A stretch of 64,000 nucleotides of DNA from Neobacillus massiliamazoniensis. GTDB lineage: Bacteria > Bacillota > Bacilli > Bacillales > Cytobacillaceae. The notes under the pieces were generated by a model that saw nothing but the letters and a program-made list of their open reading frames with translations, was not told where the DNA came from and did no database searches. The DNA lies in the NCBI RefSeq assembly GCF_001048695.1, contig NZ_CVRB01000004.1, positions 1 to 64,000 on the forward strand, given 5' to 3'. The position numbers and the translations under genes are program-made. Each line of letters starts with the position of its first letter. Position 1 is the first letter of the stretch. Shown one piece after another: positions 8,862-17,000 of the stretch.

Positions 8862-8885
8862 AGAGCCGTTAATGAAAACGGCTCT
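8862..8885 (-). terminator. cwlJ: terminator of cwlJ
   Basis: AGAGCCGTT and AACGGCTCT form a perfect 9-bp stem with a 6-nt loop. On the minus strand ATTTTATT follows it, directly after the cwlJ stop codon. Confidence 0.85.
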
Positions 8886-8891
8886 TAGGAC

Positions 8892-9320
8892 TTAAAAAGT
8901 ATTATAAATATTTTCGCATGTTTCCGCTTTTGGCTCATAGAAACAGTGTAGCTTATATCTCGCCACCAGTGGCTGATCATACCATGTGGAAGGACAATCT
9001 CCCGGCGGCCTAAAATACCAAAGACTGAACTTCCCCGGCCAATATCTCTCACCATTTACCGCCCTTCGAGCAAGACGTTTCTCTGATTCCCTCGCTGCTT
9101 GATAAAAATAACCTTTTTGAACCGCTTCAAATGCGTGCGGTTGATATACCATTTGAGGAATCGTACGAAGCCCTTTAAAATCTGAACAGTTAGCTCGAAT
9201 CCGGTTAATTCCCACATTTCCCACAAGTTGCATTCCACGTGTTCCTTCGCCTTCTGCTTCCGCCCGTAGCAGTCGTGCTAAAAGATTAATATCCGATGTT
9301 CTTGCTCTCACTACTGCCAT
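8892..9320 (-). CDS. cwlJ: spore cortex-lytic enzyme CwlJ
   Basis: A 142-residue SleB/CwlJ-type cell wall hydrolase, the same length as B. subtilis CwlJ. Conserved segments include LLARLLRAEAEGEGTRGMQL with the catalytic glutamate, VGNVGINRIRANCSDFKGLR and the C-terminal YEPKAETCENIYNTF. CwlJ sits in the spore coat and degrades cortex peptidoglycan during germination, especially with Ca-dipicolinate. I use the MAVVRARTSD start, preceded by GGAGGTGACGTG. The frame is open 38 codons further but that part has no family match. No gerQ lies beside it, unlike in B. subtilis; its upstream region enters a repeat-filled gap. Confidence 0.95.
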   Translation of the reverse strand: MAVVRARTSDINLLARLLRAEAEGEGTRGMQLVGNVGINRIRANCSDFKGLRTIPQMVYQPHAFEAVQKGYFYQAARESEKRLARRAVNGERYWPGKFSLWYFRPPGDCPSTWYDQPLVARYKLHCFYEPKAETCENIYNTF

Positions 9321-9439
9321 CACGTCACCTCCATGTTGTTCACCTATATCATATTCATGAACATCCAGGTGTTGACCAAATTCGGAACATAATTTACACA
9401 CTTTTGGATCTTTGGTTCTTGTTTTTGTCGGCAATAAGG

Positions 9440-9665
9440 CAGATTTCGGGCCTCTATTCTTTTTCGTGAGCGGTTTCGAGAAAAATGCATGTGTTCGCGC
9501 AAGTACCCTTTTACATTCCTGATATCAGAAAAAATCATTTTTTCGGGAATCTAAGGGCCTTCTACTTTCCCGAAGTCATGTAAAATTTTATTTTTCGGGA
9601 ATCTAGAGACCTTCTACTTTCCCGAAGTCATGCAAAATTCAATTTTTAGGGAATCTAGAGGCCTT
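9440..9665. repeat. 52-bp repeat array (array 2), partly decayed
   Basis: Three copies of a 52-bp unit align at 9544, 9596 and 9648, marked by (C/A)GGGAATCT, with CTTCTACTTTCCCGAAGTCA between them in the first two. Upstream, 9455-9540 holds decayed sequence resembling the 54-kb array unit: TTTTTCGTGAGCGGTTTCGA, then ATGTGTTCGCGCAAGTACCC. The array lies upstream of cwlJ, so it could influence the spacing or activity of that promoter. Confidence 0.7.
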
Positions 9666-9704
9666 ACGTTCTCGGTTTCAGAAAAAACACATGAGTATGG
9701 GCAC

Positions 9705-9865
9705 ATAAAAATTCTAGGAGGCAACACTTTTGCTTCTTTTCTTTCTGTGTGTGTAGTCAAAGAGGCCAGTTGGCAACACTTTTGGGTCTTTTATTTCTAT
9801 TTTTGTAGCAATAGGCCTATTTCATTAACAATTTTATTAAAAAAATAGTTTTCTTCTTAAAGTAA
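9705..9865. repeat. conserved dispersed segment beside array 2
   Basis: A segment beginning near TTGGCAACACTTTTGGGTCT (9769) and continuing through a CCTATTTCATTAAC block (about 9811) to the poly-A/T tract near 9850. It is closely similar to 54543-54640, in the same orientation, and in both places it directly follows a 51-52 bp repeat array. A partial copy of its start (GGCAACACTTTTG) also occurs at 9721. No reading frame is conserved between the copies. Confidence 0.7.
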
Positions 9866-9909
9866 AAAATCAGCAATTATATATAACATAGCTTATCCAT
9901 TAAAAAAGA

Positions 9910-9924
9910 CTCGCGATTTGCGAG
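9910..9924 (-). terminator. terminator of the HtrA-like protease gene
   Basis: CTCGC and GCGAG form a short GC stem with a 5-nt loop; on the minus strand it is followed by TCTTTTTTA, immediately after the stop codon. Confidence 0.8.
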
Positions 9925-9935
9925 CCTTTTCTAAT

Positions 9936-11396
9936 CTATTGGTTAGGATTTTTCGACGTTAATTTAGCTGTTAGAGTGATTGGATTACCATTTCGATAAA
10001 CTCCAAATTTGACTTCATCACCAGTTTTTACTTTAGTGTATAAATATTTTCTTAACTCTGCTGAGTTAGCAATATCGGTTCCATTCATTGAAACAATAAC
10101 ATCCTTCGGTTGGAAACCACCACGACCAGCACCAGAGTTAGGATCGACACTCACTACTAAAGCACCTTTGTTGACGTTGTTTGGCAGGCTTTGGGAGTAC
10201 GCTTGTGGAACCTGATCCAAATCTGCTAAACCAACTCCGAGATACGGACGATCGATCTTTCCATTTTTTATCAATTGATTGACAATTGGAATAACATCAT
10301 TACTTGGGATTGCAAATCCTAATCCTTCCACACCGCTTTCAGAAATCTTTAAGCTGTTAATTCCGATAACTTGTCCTTGCGGATTGATTAGTGCACCACC
10401 GCTGTTTCCTGGATTAATGGCTGCATCGGTTTGAATAACATTTGTTTCCCAACTTCCTGCCGATGTAGAAACTGGAATGCTCCGGTTTGTCGCACTAATA
10501 ATTCCTTGTGTAACCGTCCTTGAAAGGGTCGAGCCGAGCGGATTTCCAATCGCGTACACTGGGTCGCCAGGACGAAGTGCCGAGGAATCACCAAAATCAG
10601 CAACTGAAGTAACATATTTTGAATCAATTTTTAAGACAGCAAGGTCGGTTAAAGCATCCGTACCAACCAATTCAGCTGTAGTTTTCGAGCCATCATACAA
10701 GGAAACTTCCAACTTGTTGGCCCCTTCAACCACATGATTATTTGTTACAATGTATGCACTATCACCGTTTTTTTGAATAATAACTCCAGATCCCGATCCG
10801 GTTTCAACATTTTGAGAAGAAGAAGTATTACCAAAGAAATCCGTACTTTGCTGATTCTGAAAATTATCAATCCCGACAATGGCTTTTGAAACATTTTCAA
10901 CGGTATCAGCAATCGAAGAATTAGATCCTGCTGTCGCCTTAGCAGAAACAGCTTTGATAGGGCCCGATGATTGTCCGCTGCTGCTGTTAGTATCTTGATT
11001 TTGTGCAGTAGGATAAAAGTTTTGCATGTAATTCGTATGCGGAAGAACCGTTAACGTCAATACAGAACCTACTAATCCAGCAGCAACCGAAGTAGCAATC
11101 CCTTTTAAAAATCCTTTATTTTTTTTCTTTTCAGACTTGTTAGTTACACGAGTGTTATCCTTTTCTAAAAAATCGTTATTTACCATTTTCTTTGCTGTTT
11201 CAATTGTATCCTCTTTAGTAGAAGATTGCTGATTATCAAAAGAAATGGTTGCATCTACACCATGAAACCCCTGGCCCGATTCATTAAGATTATTGGCTGG
11301 TATTGAATCCCCGTTTATATTGTTAGTTTCGTTGTTCTCGGGTGAGTTTGTTTGATTGCTTTCGAATTCATTTTTGTCATTGAATTCCATATTCAT
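9936..11396 (-). CDS. HtrA/DegP-like membrane-anchored serine protease
   Basis: A 486-residue S1C protease. Residues 1-100 are polar and asparagine-rich, followed by one transmembrane helix (about 105-122, VAAGLVGSVLTLTVL), then the protease domain with the triad in IVTNNHVVEG, TDLAVLKID and GNSGGALI, and a C-terminal PDZ domain (PYLGVGLADL to the end). The catalytic part therefore lies outside the membrane and should degrade or refold misfolded exported proteins. The first ATG is used (11396); another follows two codons on with better spacing from GAAGGAGA. An upstream 24-bp operator-like sequence is shared with the neighbouring regulator gene, suggesting control by that two-component system. 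Confidence 0.9.
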   Translation of the reverse strand: MNMEFNDKNEFESNQTNSPENNETNNINGDSIPANNLNESGQGFHGVDATISFDNQQSSTKEDTIETAKKMVNNDFLEKDNTRVTNKSEKKKNKGFLKGIATSVAAGLVGSVLTLTVLPHTNYMQNFYPTAQNQDTNSSSGQSSGPIKAVSAKATAGSNSSIADTVENVSKAIVGIDNFQNQQSTDFFGNTSSSQNVETGSGSGVIIQKNGDSAYIVTNNHVVEGANKLEVSLYDGSKTTAELVGTDALTDLAVLKIDSKYVTSVADFGDSSALRPGDPVYAIGNPLGSTLSRTVTQGIISATNRSIPVSTSAGSWETNVIQTDAAINPGNSGGALINPQGQVIGINSLKISESGVEGLGFAIPSNDVIPIVNQLIKNGKIDRPYLGVGLADLDQVPQAYSQSLPNNVNKGALVVSVDPNSGAGRGGFQPKDVIVSMNGTDIANSAELRKYLYTKVKTGDEVKFGVYRNGNPITLTAKLTSKNPNQ

Positions 11397-11450
11397 CAAA
11401 TCTCCTTCATTTGATATTTTGTTTCTTAACTTATTTTTACTTTAACCTTT

Positions 11451-11474
11451 AAATATTAAGAAACTATGAACAAA
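11451..11474 (-). promoter_or_regulatory. operator-like site upstream of the protease gene (YclJ-type)
   Basis: On the minus strand TTCATAGTTTCTTAATATTT is a direct repeat of TTMATANTTT with an 11-bp period, the spacing used by OmpR-family regulators. From memory, it differs at one base from the reported B. subtilis YclJ box (TTCATANTTT repeated). The 24-bp region is identical to 13819-13842 upstream of the adjacent response regulator. It ends 55 bp before the protease start. Confidence 0.65.
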
Positions 11475-11617
11475 CTTTAAAGGGATTTGGAAAAATTCAA
11501 GAAAAATTAGGCATATTATTAGGAAAATCTCCTCATGATCACCAATATGGCGAAGATTAATGCTCATTCTGCTCCTAATGGCCATAATAACAGCAAATAC
11601 GACGCTGTAATTTACGA

Positions 11618-13048
11618 CTATTGCTGATCTTTAAAGCGAATTACAAATTTTGTCCCTTTTCCTTTTTCACTGAAAACATCAATTTCTCCGTTATGAAGAA
11701 GAACCAATGACTTTACAATCGAAAGACCTAATCCAAATTCACCATATGGATTACTTGTCCTAGAAATATCCGCTTTATAAAAGCGACGCCAGATTTTTTT
11801 TACCTCAGTTGGATCAATTCCAATACCAGTATCTTCTATTTCTATAATCGTTTCTTTTTCTCCTCTTCTTCCTCTGAGACAAATGGTTCCGTTTGATGTG
11901 AACTGAATACTATTTTTGGCTATATTAATTAATATTTGAATAAGTCGATCATAATCGGCGTTGACGATTAATTCAGGCGGTGCATCCACGATAATTTGGT
12001 CATTTTTCTCATCAGCCTGCAGTAACAATTGATCTTGGATAATTTCTAGCACTTCCAAAACTTGAATATCCTCCCGGAATAACTGGATTTGGTTCGAGCG
12101 GATTTTATCATAGTCCAGGTTTTCATTCACAAGACGAATTAGTCTTTTTGCCTCATGACTAACTAAATTAATCCCTCTTGCCTTATCCTCCTCCGAAATC
12201 ATACCGTTTTTTAATCCTTCAATTACCCCGCTTATTGTAGTTAACGGTGTTCTCATTTCATGAGAAACATCAGACATAAACTGCCGCCTTCTACTTTCCA
12301 AGCTGTTGATTTCCTCCATTTGGGTGTTTAGCTTATCAACCATTAGATTAAAATCATTTGCTAATTCCCCAATTTCATCGAAATTTGAGGATTTGACTTT
12401 AACATGGTAATTCCCGGCTGAAACAAGAGAGGTCGCTTCACGGAGCCGTTTTATGCGTTTAACATGAATTCTTGATAAAATCCAGCTTAGTAAAATCGAA
12501 ACCCCAAGAGCAATAAAAATCATATATATTAATATTTGGTTAATTTGGTGAATCATCACACTAGAACCGCTGATAGGTGACGTTAATAGAATTCCGCCCT
12601 CAAATTTCCCATTTTCAAGATAGGGCAAGACGACAAAGGTTACCCCTCCCAAACCAAACCTCGTATAATCGCTTTTAACAACAACAGTTTTACCTTTTGT
12701 AATTTGATTCCAATCAGAATCTGTTAAACCTCTTATAGTAGGGCCTGGTCTACCGACAGCATAGAGGACTCCGGAAGAATTAAAAATACTAAAACTCATA
12801 TTTCTTGAAGCTAAAACATTGCTGTACTGATTGATGACTTGATTTTGCGCCTCTGGAGTTCGTTTAATGTCTTTAATCATGGCTTTTCCATAGGAAATAA
12901 GTTCATCTGCTTTATTCTGATAAACTAAATCCTCCACATAATGAGTAAACAAAATGCTTAATACTAAAAAAGCGATGATAATAATACTGATATAACTAAA
13001 AAACTGTTGATAAAAATACTTAAATTTCATCTGTTTTAATCGAATCAT
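11618..13048 (-). CDS. sensor histidine kinase (YclK-like)
   Basis: A 476-residue membrane kinase: transmembrane helix at about 17-37, an extracytoplasmic sensor region to about 165, second helix about 172-192, HAMP linker to about 245, HisKA with the phosphorylated histidine in SDVSHEMRTPLTT (about residue 263), and a HATPase domain with N, DTGIGI and GLGLSIV boxes. It passes phosphate to the regulator encoded just upstream, whose end it overlaps by about 30 bp. I chose ATG 13048 over the TTG one codon earlier; no strong ribosome binding site, so translational coupling is likely. The YclK relation is inferred from the operator type and overall resemblance. Confidence 0.88.
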   Translation of the reverse strand: MIRLKQMKFKYFYQQFFSYISIIIIAFLVLSILFTHYVEDLVYQNKADELISYGKAMIKDIKRTPEAQNQVINQYSNVLASRNMSFSIFNSSGVLYAVGRPGPTIRGLTDSDWNQITKGKTVVVKSDYTRFGLGGVTFVVLPYLENGKFEGGILLTSPISGSSVMIHQINQILIYMIFIALGVSILLSWILSRIHVKRIKRLREATSLVSAGNYHVKVKSSNFDEIGELANDFNLMVDKLNTQMEEINSLESRRRQFMSDVSHEMRTPLTTISGVIEGLKNGMISEEDKARGINLVSHEAKRLIRLVNENLDYDKIRSNQIQLFREDIQVLEVLEIIQDQLLLQADEKNDQIIVDAPPELIVNADYDRLIQILINIAKNSIQFTSNGTICLRGRRGEKETIIEIEDTGIGIDPTEVKKIWRRFYKADISRTSNPYGEFGLGLSIVKSLVLLHNGEIDVFSEKGKGTKFVIRFKDQQ

Positions 13049-13718
13049 CAAACTTATAACCTACTCCCCATACAGTATGGAAATATTGTGTTGTCGTTTC
13101 TACTTTCTTGCGCAGACGTTTAATGTGAACATCCACCGTCCGTTCATCTCCATAAAATTGATAACCCCATACTCTTTCAAGCAGCTGTTCTCTTGAGAAC
13201 ACTTGACGGGGATGTTCAACCATATAGTAAAGCAAATCAAATTCTTTTGGGGTCAAATTTGGTATTGATGCTCCATCGATAAACACCTCTCTAGTGCTTT
13301 TACTGACCTTAAAGTGTTCTGATGTTAGAAAATCCTCTTCCTCATGAACTGCCTGTGATTGGAAGCGACGAGTAACGGCCTTAATCCTTGCCATCAACGT
13401 CAGTGGGCTGAACGGCTTCGTAACATAATCATCCGCCCCCATCTCAAGCCCAAGGACCTGATCTGATTCGCTATCCTTTGCAGTTAACATAATGATTGGC
13501 ACGGTTAACTTTTCTTCTCTTATTTTCCTGCAAATCGTGACTCCGTCCATTCCCGGCAGCATCCAATCGACAATCAGAGCATCCCATGACCCATTTTTAA
13601 TACGCTTATATCCTTCGAGCCCATCATTTATAAATTCACCATCAATTCCTTCTTTTGCAAAAAACATCTCAATCATCGAACAAACACTTTTGTTATCTTC
13701 AATCACTAATATATTCAA
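13020..13718 (-). CDS. OmpR-family response regulator (YclJ-like)
   Basis: A 232-residue regulator with a receiver domain (acidic pair ED at 7-8, phospho-acceptor D51 in IVDWMLPGMDG, conserved lysine in DDYVTKPFSP) and a C-terminal winged helix (LTPKEFDLLYYMVEHPRQVF, then ERTVDVHIKRLRKK). It is the first gene of a two-gene operon with the kinase. A perfect 24-bp match to the site upstream of the neighbouring protease gene lies about 100 bp upstream, suggesting self-regulation and control of the protease. The operon lies directly upstream of the protease, all on one strand. Confidence 0.9.
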   Translation of the reverse strand: MNILVIEDNKSVCSMIEMFFAKEGIDGEFINDGLEGYKRIKNGSWDALIVDWMLPGMDGVTICRKIREEKLTVPIIMLTAKDSESDQVLGLEMGADDYVTKPFSPLTLMARIKAVTRRFQSQAVHEEEDFLTSEHFKVSKSTREVFIDGASIPNLTPKEFDLLYYMVEHPRQVFSREQLLERVWGYQFYGDERTVDVHIKRLRKKVETTTQYFHTVWGVGYKFDDSIKTDEI

Positions 13719-13818
13719 AACTTGTCCATCTCCTGTAAAAAAATTGGTCTTTTATCAAGTTTAATCGAATTTTAGCAGATATCAAGCGTCACAGAAATTC
13801 TTCCCGACTCATTAATAT

Positions 13819-13842
13819 TTTGTTCATAGTTTCTTAATATTT
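13819..13842. promoter_or_regulatory. second copy of the YclJ-type operator, upstream of the regulator gene
   Basis: The plus strand reads TTCATAGTTTCTTAATATTT at 823-842 of this kilobase, and the whole 24 bp is identical to the site at 11451-11474, but inverted relative to its target gene. Its position upstream of the response regulator suggests autoregulation. Confidence 0.6.
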
Positions 13843-13855
13843 CTCAAAAAAAAAA

Positions 13856-13876
13856 GGCTTGAATCCCTTCAAGACC
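13856..13876 (-). terminator. terminator of the SDR gene
   Basis: GGTCTTGAA and TTCAAGCC pair around a short loop; on the minus strand ten T residues follow. It lies about 105 bp after the SDR stop codon and abuts the operator of the next operon. Confidence 0.75.
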
Positions 13877-13979
13877 ATTTTAATATTCAAAATATTTTTA
13901 CAGGAGTTATAGCCAACAGTGCTTTCAACCAACAAATGTTCCCGAGTCGTTTCCATCTACCTTTTTCACTATCTAATCA

Positions 13980-14753
13980 TTATTTAATAAGCCAACCGCC
14001 ATCAACGAGCAAATCGGAGCCAGTCATATAAGAGGCTTCGCTGGAGGCCGCAAAAGCAATAACATTGGCAATTTCCTCTGGAGTTCCAACCCGTTTTAAG
14101 GCTGTATTTCTTTGAATAGCCCTTACAAAGCCTTCATTTTGTAAGCCTAACTCTGTTAACGGTGTTTCAACAAAACCCGGGGAAACGGAATTTACTCGGA
14201 TTCCATATGGCGAAAACTCTAAAGCTAGTGATCTCGTCAAATTAATCACTCCAGCTTTAGCAGCGCTATAATGGGGAATTTCTGCACCTGCTTGATGACC
14301 GGAAAGGGAAGCAACATTCACGATGGCACGGTTATGGTCCTCACGCTTTGCACCTTCAATCATTATTTTTCCAAGAGCCTTTGATACTAAAAAGACACTT
14401 TTTAAATTTACGTTCTGCGAATCATCCCATTCCTTTTCTGATAGCTGTAAAATTCTCGTGTTTTTTGACCCACCTGCATTGTTTACTAAAATGTGCAAAT
14501 CACCGTAATGCTGTTTGACATATTCAGCAAGTTCACTTACATCCTCAACATCGGTAACATCAGCTGTAAAAATTTCTGCCATCGGAATCTTACTTCTTTG
14601 ATTTATTTCAAATGCCGTTTCCTCCAGCTTCGCTTTTGTCCTGCCAACTAAAATAACTTTTGCCCCTTCACTTGCTAAGCGAAGCGCAGTCGCCTTTCCA
14701 ATCCCGCTTCCTGCACCGGTAATTAGGACAATCGTTTGTGAGAATCTCATCAT
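13980..14753 (-). CDS. short-chain dehydrogenase/reductase (SDR)
   Basis: A 257-residue classical SDR, an NAD(P)-dependent oxidoreductase. It has the cofactor motif TGAGSGIG at about residues 13-20, NNAGG at about 92-96, the catalytic serine in NVASLSGHQ, the YSAAK tyrosine/lysine pair, and the closing PGFVETPLT and GSDLLVDGGW blocks. An arginine after beta-2 (VGRTK) suggests preference for NADPH. The substrate is unknown. It is a single gene with its own terminator. Confidence 0.88.
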   Translation of the reverse strand: MMRFSQTIVLITGAGSGIGKATALRLASEGAKVILVGRTKAKLEETAFEINQRSKIPMAEIFTADVTDVEDVSELAEYVKQHYGDLHILVNNAGGSKNTRILQLSEKEWDDSQNVNLKSVFLVSKALGKIMIEGAKREDHNRAIVNVASLSGHQAGAEIPHYSAAKAGVINLTRSLALEFSPYGIRVNSVSPGFVETPLTELGLQNEGFVRAIQRNTALKRVGTPEEIANVIAFAASSEASYMTGSDLLVDGGWLIK

Positions 14754-14936
14754 TTCCCGCCCCTTTTTTCATAATTATGGCTCTTGAACTATTTATAAAC
14801 AAACTCGGTCTGTAAATACCAACCGGTTGATATGTCGATTAAAAAAGAGGGGTCTTTTGTTATCCATTGATATAAAATATTCTAATTATTTTCTAAATAT
14901 TCTAACGAATAAGAGTAAGTAAAACTTCTTTCGATA

Positions 14937-15143
14937 TTATTTTTTTGTGAGATACCTATTGTTCATTTTCTTTTGTTTGTTCATCACTTCATAAGACTTT
15001 TCAATAATGTCCGTTAATACATCACCTTTATAGACTCTGCCTAACTTTAAATTTTCCTGATAATATTCCACAATTTCATCCAGCTTTGCAGCTGTATCCT
15101 TTGGAACCCTAACATTTAATTGAATTCTTCCCTTTTCGTTCAA
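14937..15143 (-). CDS. small ribbon-helix-helix type protein
   Basis: A 68-residue basic protein. GRIQLNVRVPKDTAAKLDEIVEYYQ has the strand-helix pattern of ribbon-helix-helix DNA-binding proteins. I place the start at a TTG (15143) because AGGGAG lies eight bases before it; the GTG three codons earlier would overlap that ribosome binding site. Just upstream is a tandem pair of 11-bp repeats, a likely self-operator. No toxin gene sits beside it, so this does not look like an antitoxin pair. Confidence 0.65.
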   Translation of the reverse strand: MNEKGRIQLNVRVPKDTAAKLDEIVEYYQENLKLGRVYKGDVLTDIIEKSYEVMNKQKKMNNRYLTKK

Positions 15144-15159
15144 ATTAGACACTCCCTAT

Positions 15160-15181
15160 CATTCTGATAGCATTCTGCTAG
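15160..15181 (-). promoter_or_regulatory. tandem 11-bp operator-like repeat
   Basis: CATTCTGATAG and CATTCTGCTAG are adjacent direct repeats differing at one base. They lie between the start of the ribbon-helix-helix gene and a plausible promoter on the minus strand (TTGTAA, 16 nt, TATAAA, at about 15199-15226). Such proteins typically bind short tandem repeats, so autoregulation is inferred. Confidence 0.5.
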
Positions 15182-15449
15182 CACTATTCAATACCCAATT
15201 TATAGCTTGATACTATAATTTTACAATCTTTTTAGTGTTTTTCAATAAATATAACCGTCATTTGGCGGATGTTTCCCATAAACAACTCGATTCAAGTTAC
15301 AAATTTAAAAAAAAAATAGTTTACCCATCCATCAGGAACTTAACGTTTCTCAAATGGCCTGTTCATTATTTTTGTTTTTCAAATGAATGAAGACGTTTAC
15401 ATGAAAAGGCAGATTTCAACTCATATTAAAATGAGGAGGGTTGCCATTT
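15182..15449. other. divergent promoter region
   Basis: This 268-bp gap between divergent genes holds the promoter of the ribbon-helix-helix gene on one side and presumably that of the VanW gene on the other. A GAGGAGGG ribosome binding site precedes the VanW start. I see no further gene or structured element. Confidence 0.5.
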
Positions 15450-16331
15450 ATGAATTTATCATGGATTTTCGGGATACTACTGTTGATTCATCCAATAAAC
15501 ACAAAAGATAGTTTATCCATAACAAAAGATGGTCAAATTGTTTCCACTTTTAATCGGACCGAATTATCGATTGTATCCCCTGATTTAAAAATTTTAGATA
15601 TAGATAAATTCAATCGTTTGTTGGATCAATTAGATAAACGCTATTCCATTCCTCCCGAGAATGCAGTCTTAGATCAATATGGAAACATTGTTCCAGAGCG
15701 GATTGGTTATCAAATATATCGACAATTATTTACTGAAAAATTTTATAGCTATTTTTTCAAAGGAAGTCCTTCTACAATGGAAATTCCAATGCTTTTCGTA
15801 TATCCAAAAGTAGATAGTGAATTACTCGGGAATATTCGAACTAAACGGATTGGTCGTTATGTAACTTCTTTTAACGGACAAAATAAAGAACGAACCAATA
15901 ATATTAAATTAGCTGCAAAAGCCATAAATAATTTTGTACTTTTCCCCAACGAAACCTTTTCATTCAATCGCGTCGTCGGAAAAAGGACTGCAGAAAAAGG
16001 CTATTTACGTGCCCCGGTCATTGTAAGAGGAGAATATTCTGAAGACATTGGTGGTGGAATTTGTCAGGTTTCCTCGACTCTCTTCAATGCAGTTGACAAT
16101 GCTGGACTAAAGGTCTTGAAGAGATTTTCGCATTCTAGAAAAGTTTCTTATATTCCACCGGGACGAGATGCAACTGTAAGCTGGTATGGACCAGACTTTT
16201 CATTTAAAAATGTGTATAACCAGCCTGTTTTAATTCGTGCAGATATACTGGGAAATTATTTAGTCATCAAAATTTATTCATCCGATGTAGTGAATTACAA
16301 ACCAAAGAAAATACCATTTCCACCATATTAA
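15450..16331 (+). CDS. VanW family protein
   Basis: A 293-residue protein with an N-terminal hydrophobic segment (about residues 3-15) that may be a signal or anchor, a poorly conserved middle, and a C-terminal VanW domain from about residue 130: FNGQNKERTNNIKLAAKAIN, FSFNRVVGKRTAEKGY, GGGICQVSSTLFNA and DATVSWYGPDFSFKN. VanW occurs in some vancomycin-resistance clusters and in many spore formers, without an established biochemical role; no van genes are nearby. Start at ATG 15450, nine bases after GAGGAGGG. Confidence 0.87.
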   Translation: MNLSWIFGILLLIHPINTKDSLSITKDGQIVSTFNRTELSIVSPDLKILDIDKFNRLLDQLDKRYSIPPENAVLDQYGNIVPERIGYQIYRQLFTEKFYSYFFKGSPSTMEIPMLFVYPKVDSELLGNIRTKRIGRYVTSFNGQNKERTNNIKLAAKAINNFVLFPNETFSFNRVVGKRTAEKGYLRAPVIVRGEYSEDIGGGICQVSSTLFNAVDNAGLKVLKRFSHSRKVSYIPPGRDATVSWYGPDFSFKNVYNQPVLIRADILGNYLVIKIYSSDVVNYKPKKIPFPPY

Positions 16332-16460
16332 AAAGGGTGTCCCAAAGGGGTCTGACCTCTCATTTAACACTCAATTGATAGTTGCTTATTGTAAATTAGT
16401 TCAGCTATCTATTGTGGGTTGAGAGGTCTGACACTTTTGTTTTGAGACATCCTCTTTTAA
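16331..16460. repeat. TGTCCCAAA-type palindromic repeat (family B, copy 1)
   Basis: A 130-bp imperfect palindrome with ends AAAAAGGGTGTCCCAAA and TTTTGAGACATCCTCTTTT. The interior also pairs: CACTCAAT..TAGTTGC with TTCAGCTA..GGTTGAG. A closely related copy is at 24672-24800. It directly follows the VanW stop codon and probably ends transcription from both sides. Confidence 0.75.
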
Positions 16461-16500
16461 AAAGGTATATTTGATCTTTGTGGCCTATGCTTCCGCTTAC

Positions 16501-16773
16501 TTACTGACCCTTATTTTTGTTTAAAGCACTTTGTAGCAACTCTTCAGAAAACTCTGTTAAAGCAGCATTATCCATTGTATTTATATTAGTTTTAGGGGCC
16601 AAATTTTTAAACATATTGTTTATTGGTAATGCTGTAGCTCTCCTTCTTCCTGCTGTTACACCAAAAATAACAGCACCGATTCCAAGGCTAAAAAGTGACC
16701 ACCACATGTTTCCCCGATTCCTGCGTCTCCTAACAAATAAATTAACAAACGGTAACCTCATTCTGTTTCCCAT
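16501..16773 (-). CDS. small hypothetical protein, DUF3918-like
   Basis: A 90-residue protein with a basic N-terminus (VRRRRNRGN), one transmembrane segment (about 25-40, WWSLFSLGIGAVIFGVTAG) followed by RRR, and a polar tail. The arrangement resembles DUF3918 small membrane proteins of bacilli, of unknown function. Start ATG 16773 is preceded by AAGGAG; a GTG four codons upstream would overlap that site. The family call is tentative. Confidence 0.6.
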   Translation of the reverse strand: MGNRMRLPFVNLFVRRRRNRGNMWWSLFSLGIGAVIFGVTAGRRRATALPINNMFKNLAPKTNINTMDNAALTEFSEELLQSALNKNKGQ

Positions 16774-16794
16774 ATTCCGCAGCACTCCTTGTTA

Positions 16795-17000
16795 TTTGGT
16801 AGAAGGTTTAGATTTACCCCTTCCATTACCTTAATTTGTGCATTTGCATTTAGAATATGATTGGGAAACTGCTCATCCACAAGCATTAATTGGCAGAATT
16901 ATGACCAATATGGCTATAAAGTTTTTCCATTGGCATGTTAGGATATAAATTTAAAATAATGTCCGAGTAAAAAAATTATGCATTAGTTTACATAATAAAA
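16795..17000. other. intergenic region, no feature seen
   Basis: About 205 bp of AT-rich sequence between two minus-strand genes. It probably contains the promoter of the small membrane-protein gene. No open frame with a ribosome binding site and no clear hairpin terminator is apparent. Confidence 0.4.

Noticed and set aside
9321-9434. 38-codon N-terminal extension of CwlJ
   Set aside because: Bacillus CwlJ begins at MAVVRA, which has a strong ribosome binding site here; the extension has no family match.
14937-15143. Antitoxin of a toxin-antitoxin pair
   Set aside because: The ribbon-helix-helix gene has no adjacent toxin-like gene on either side.
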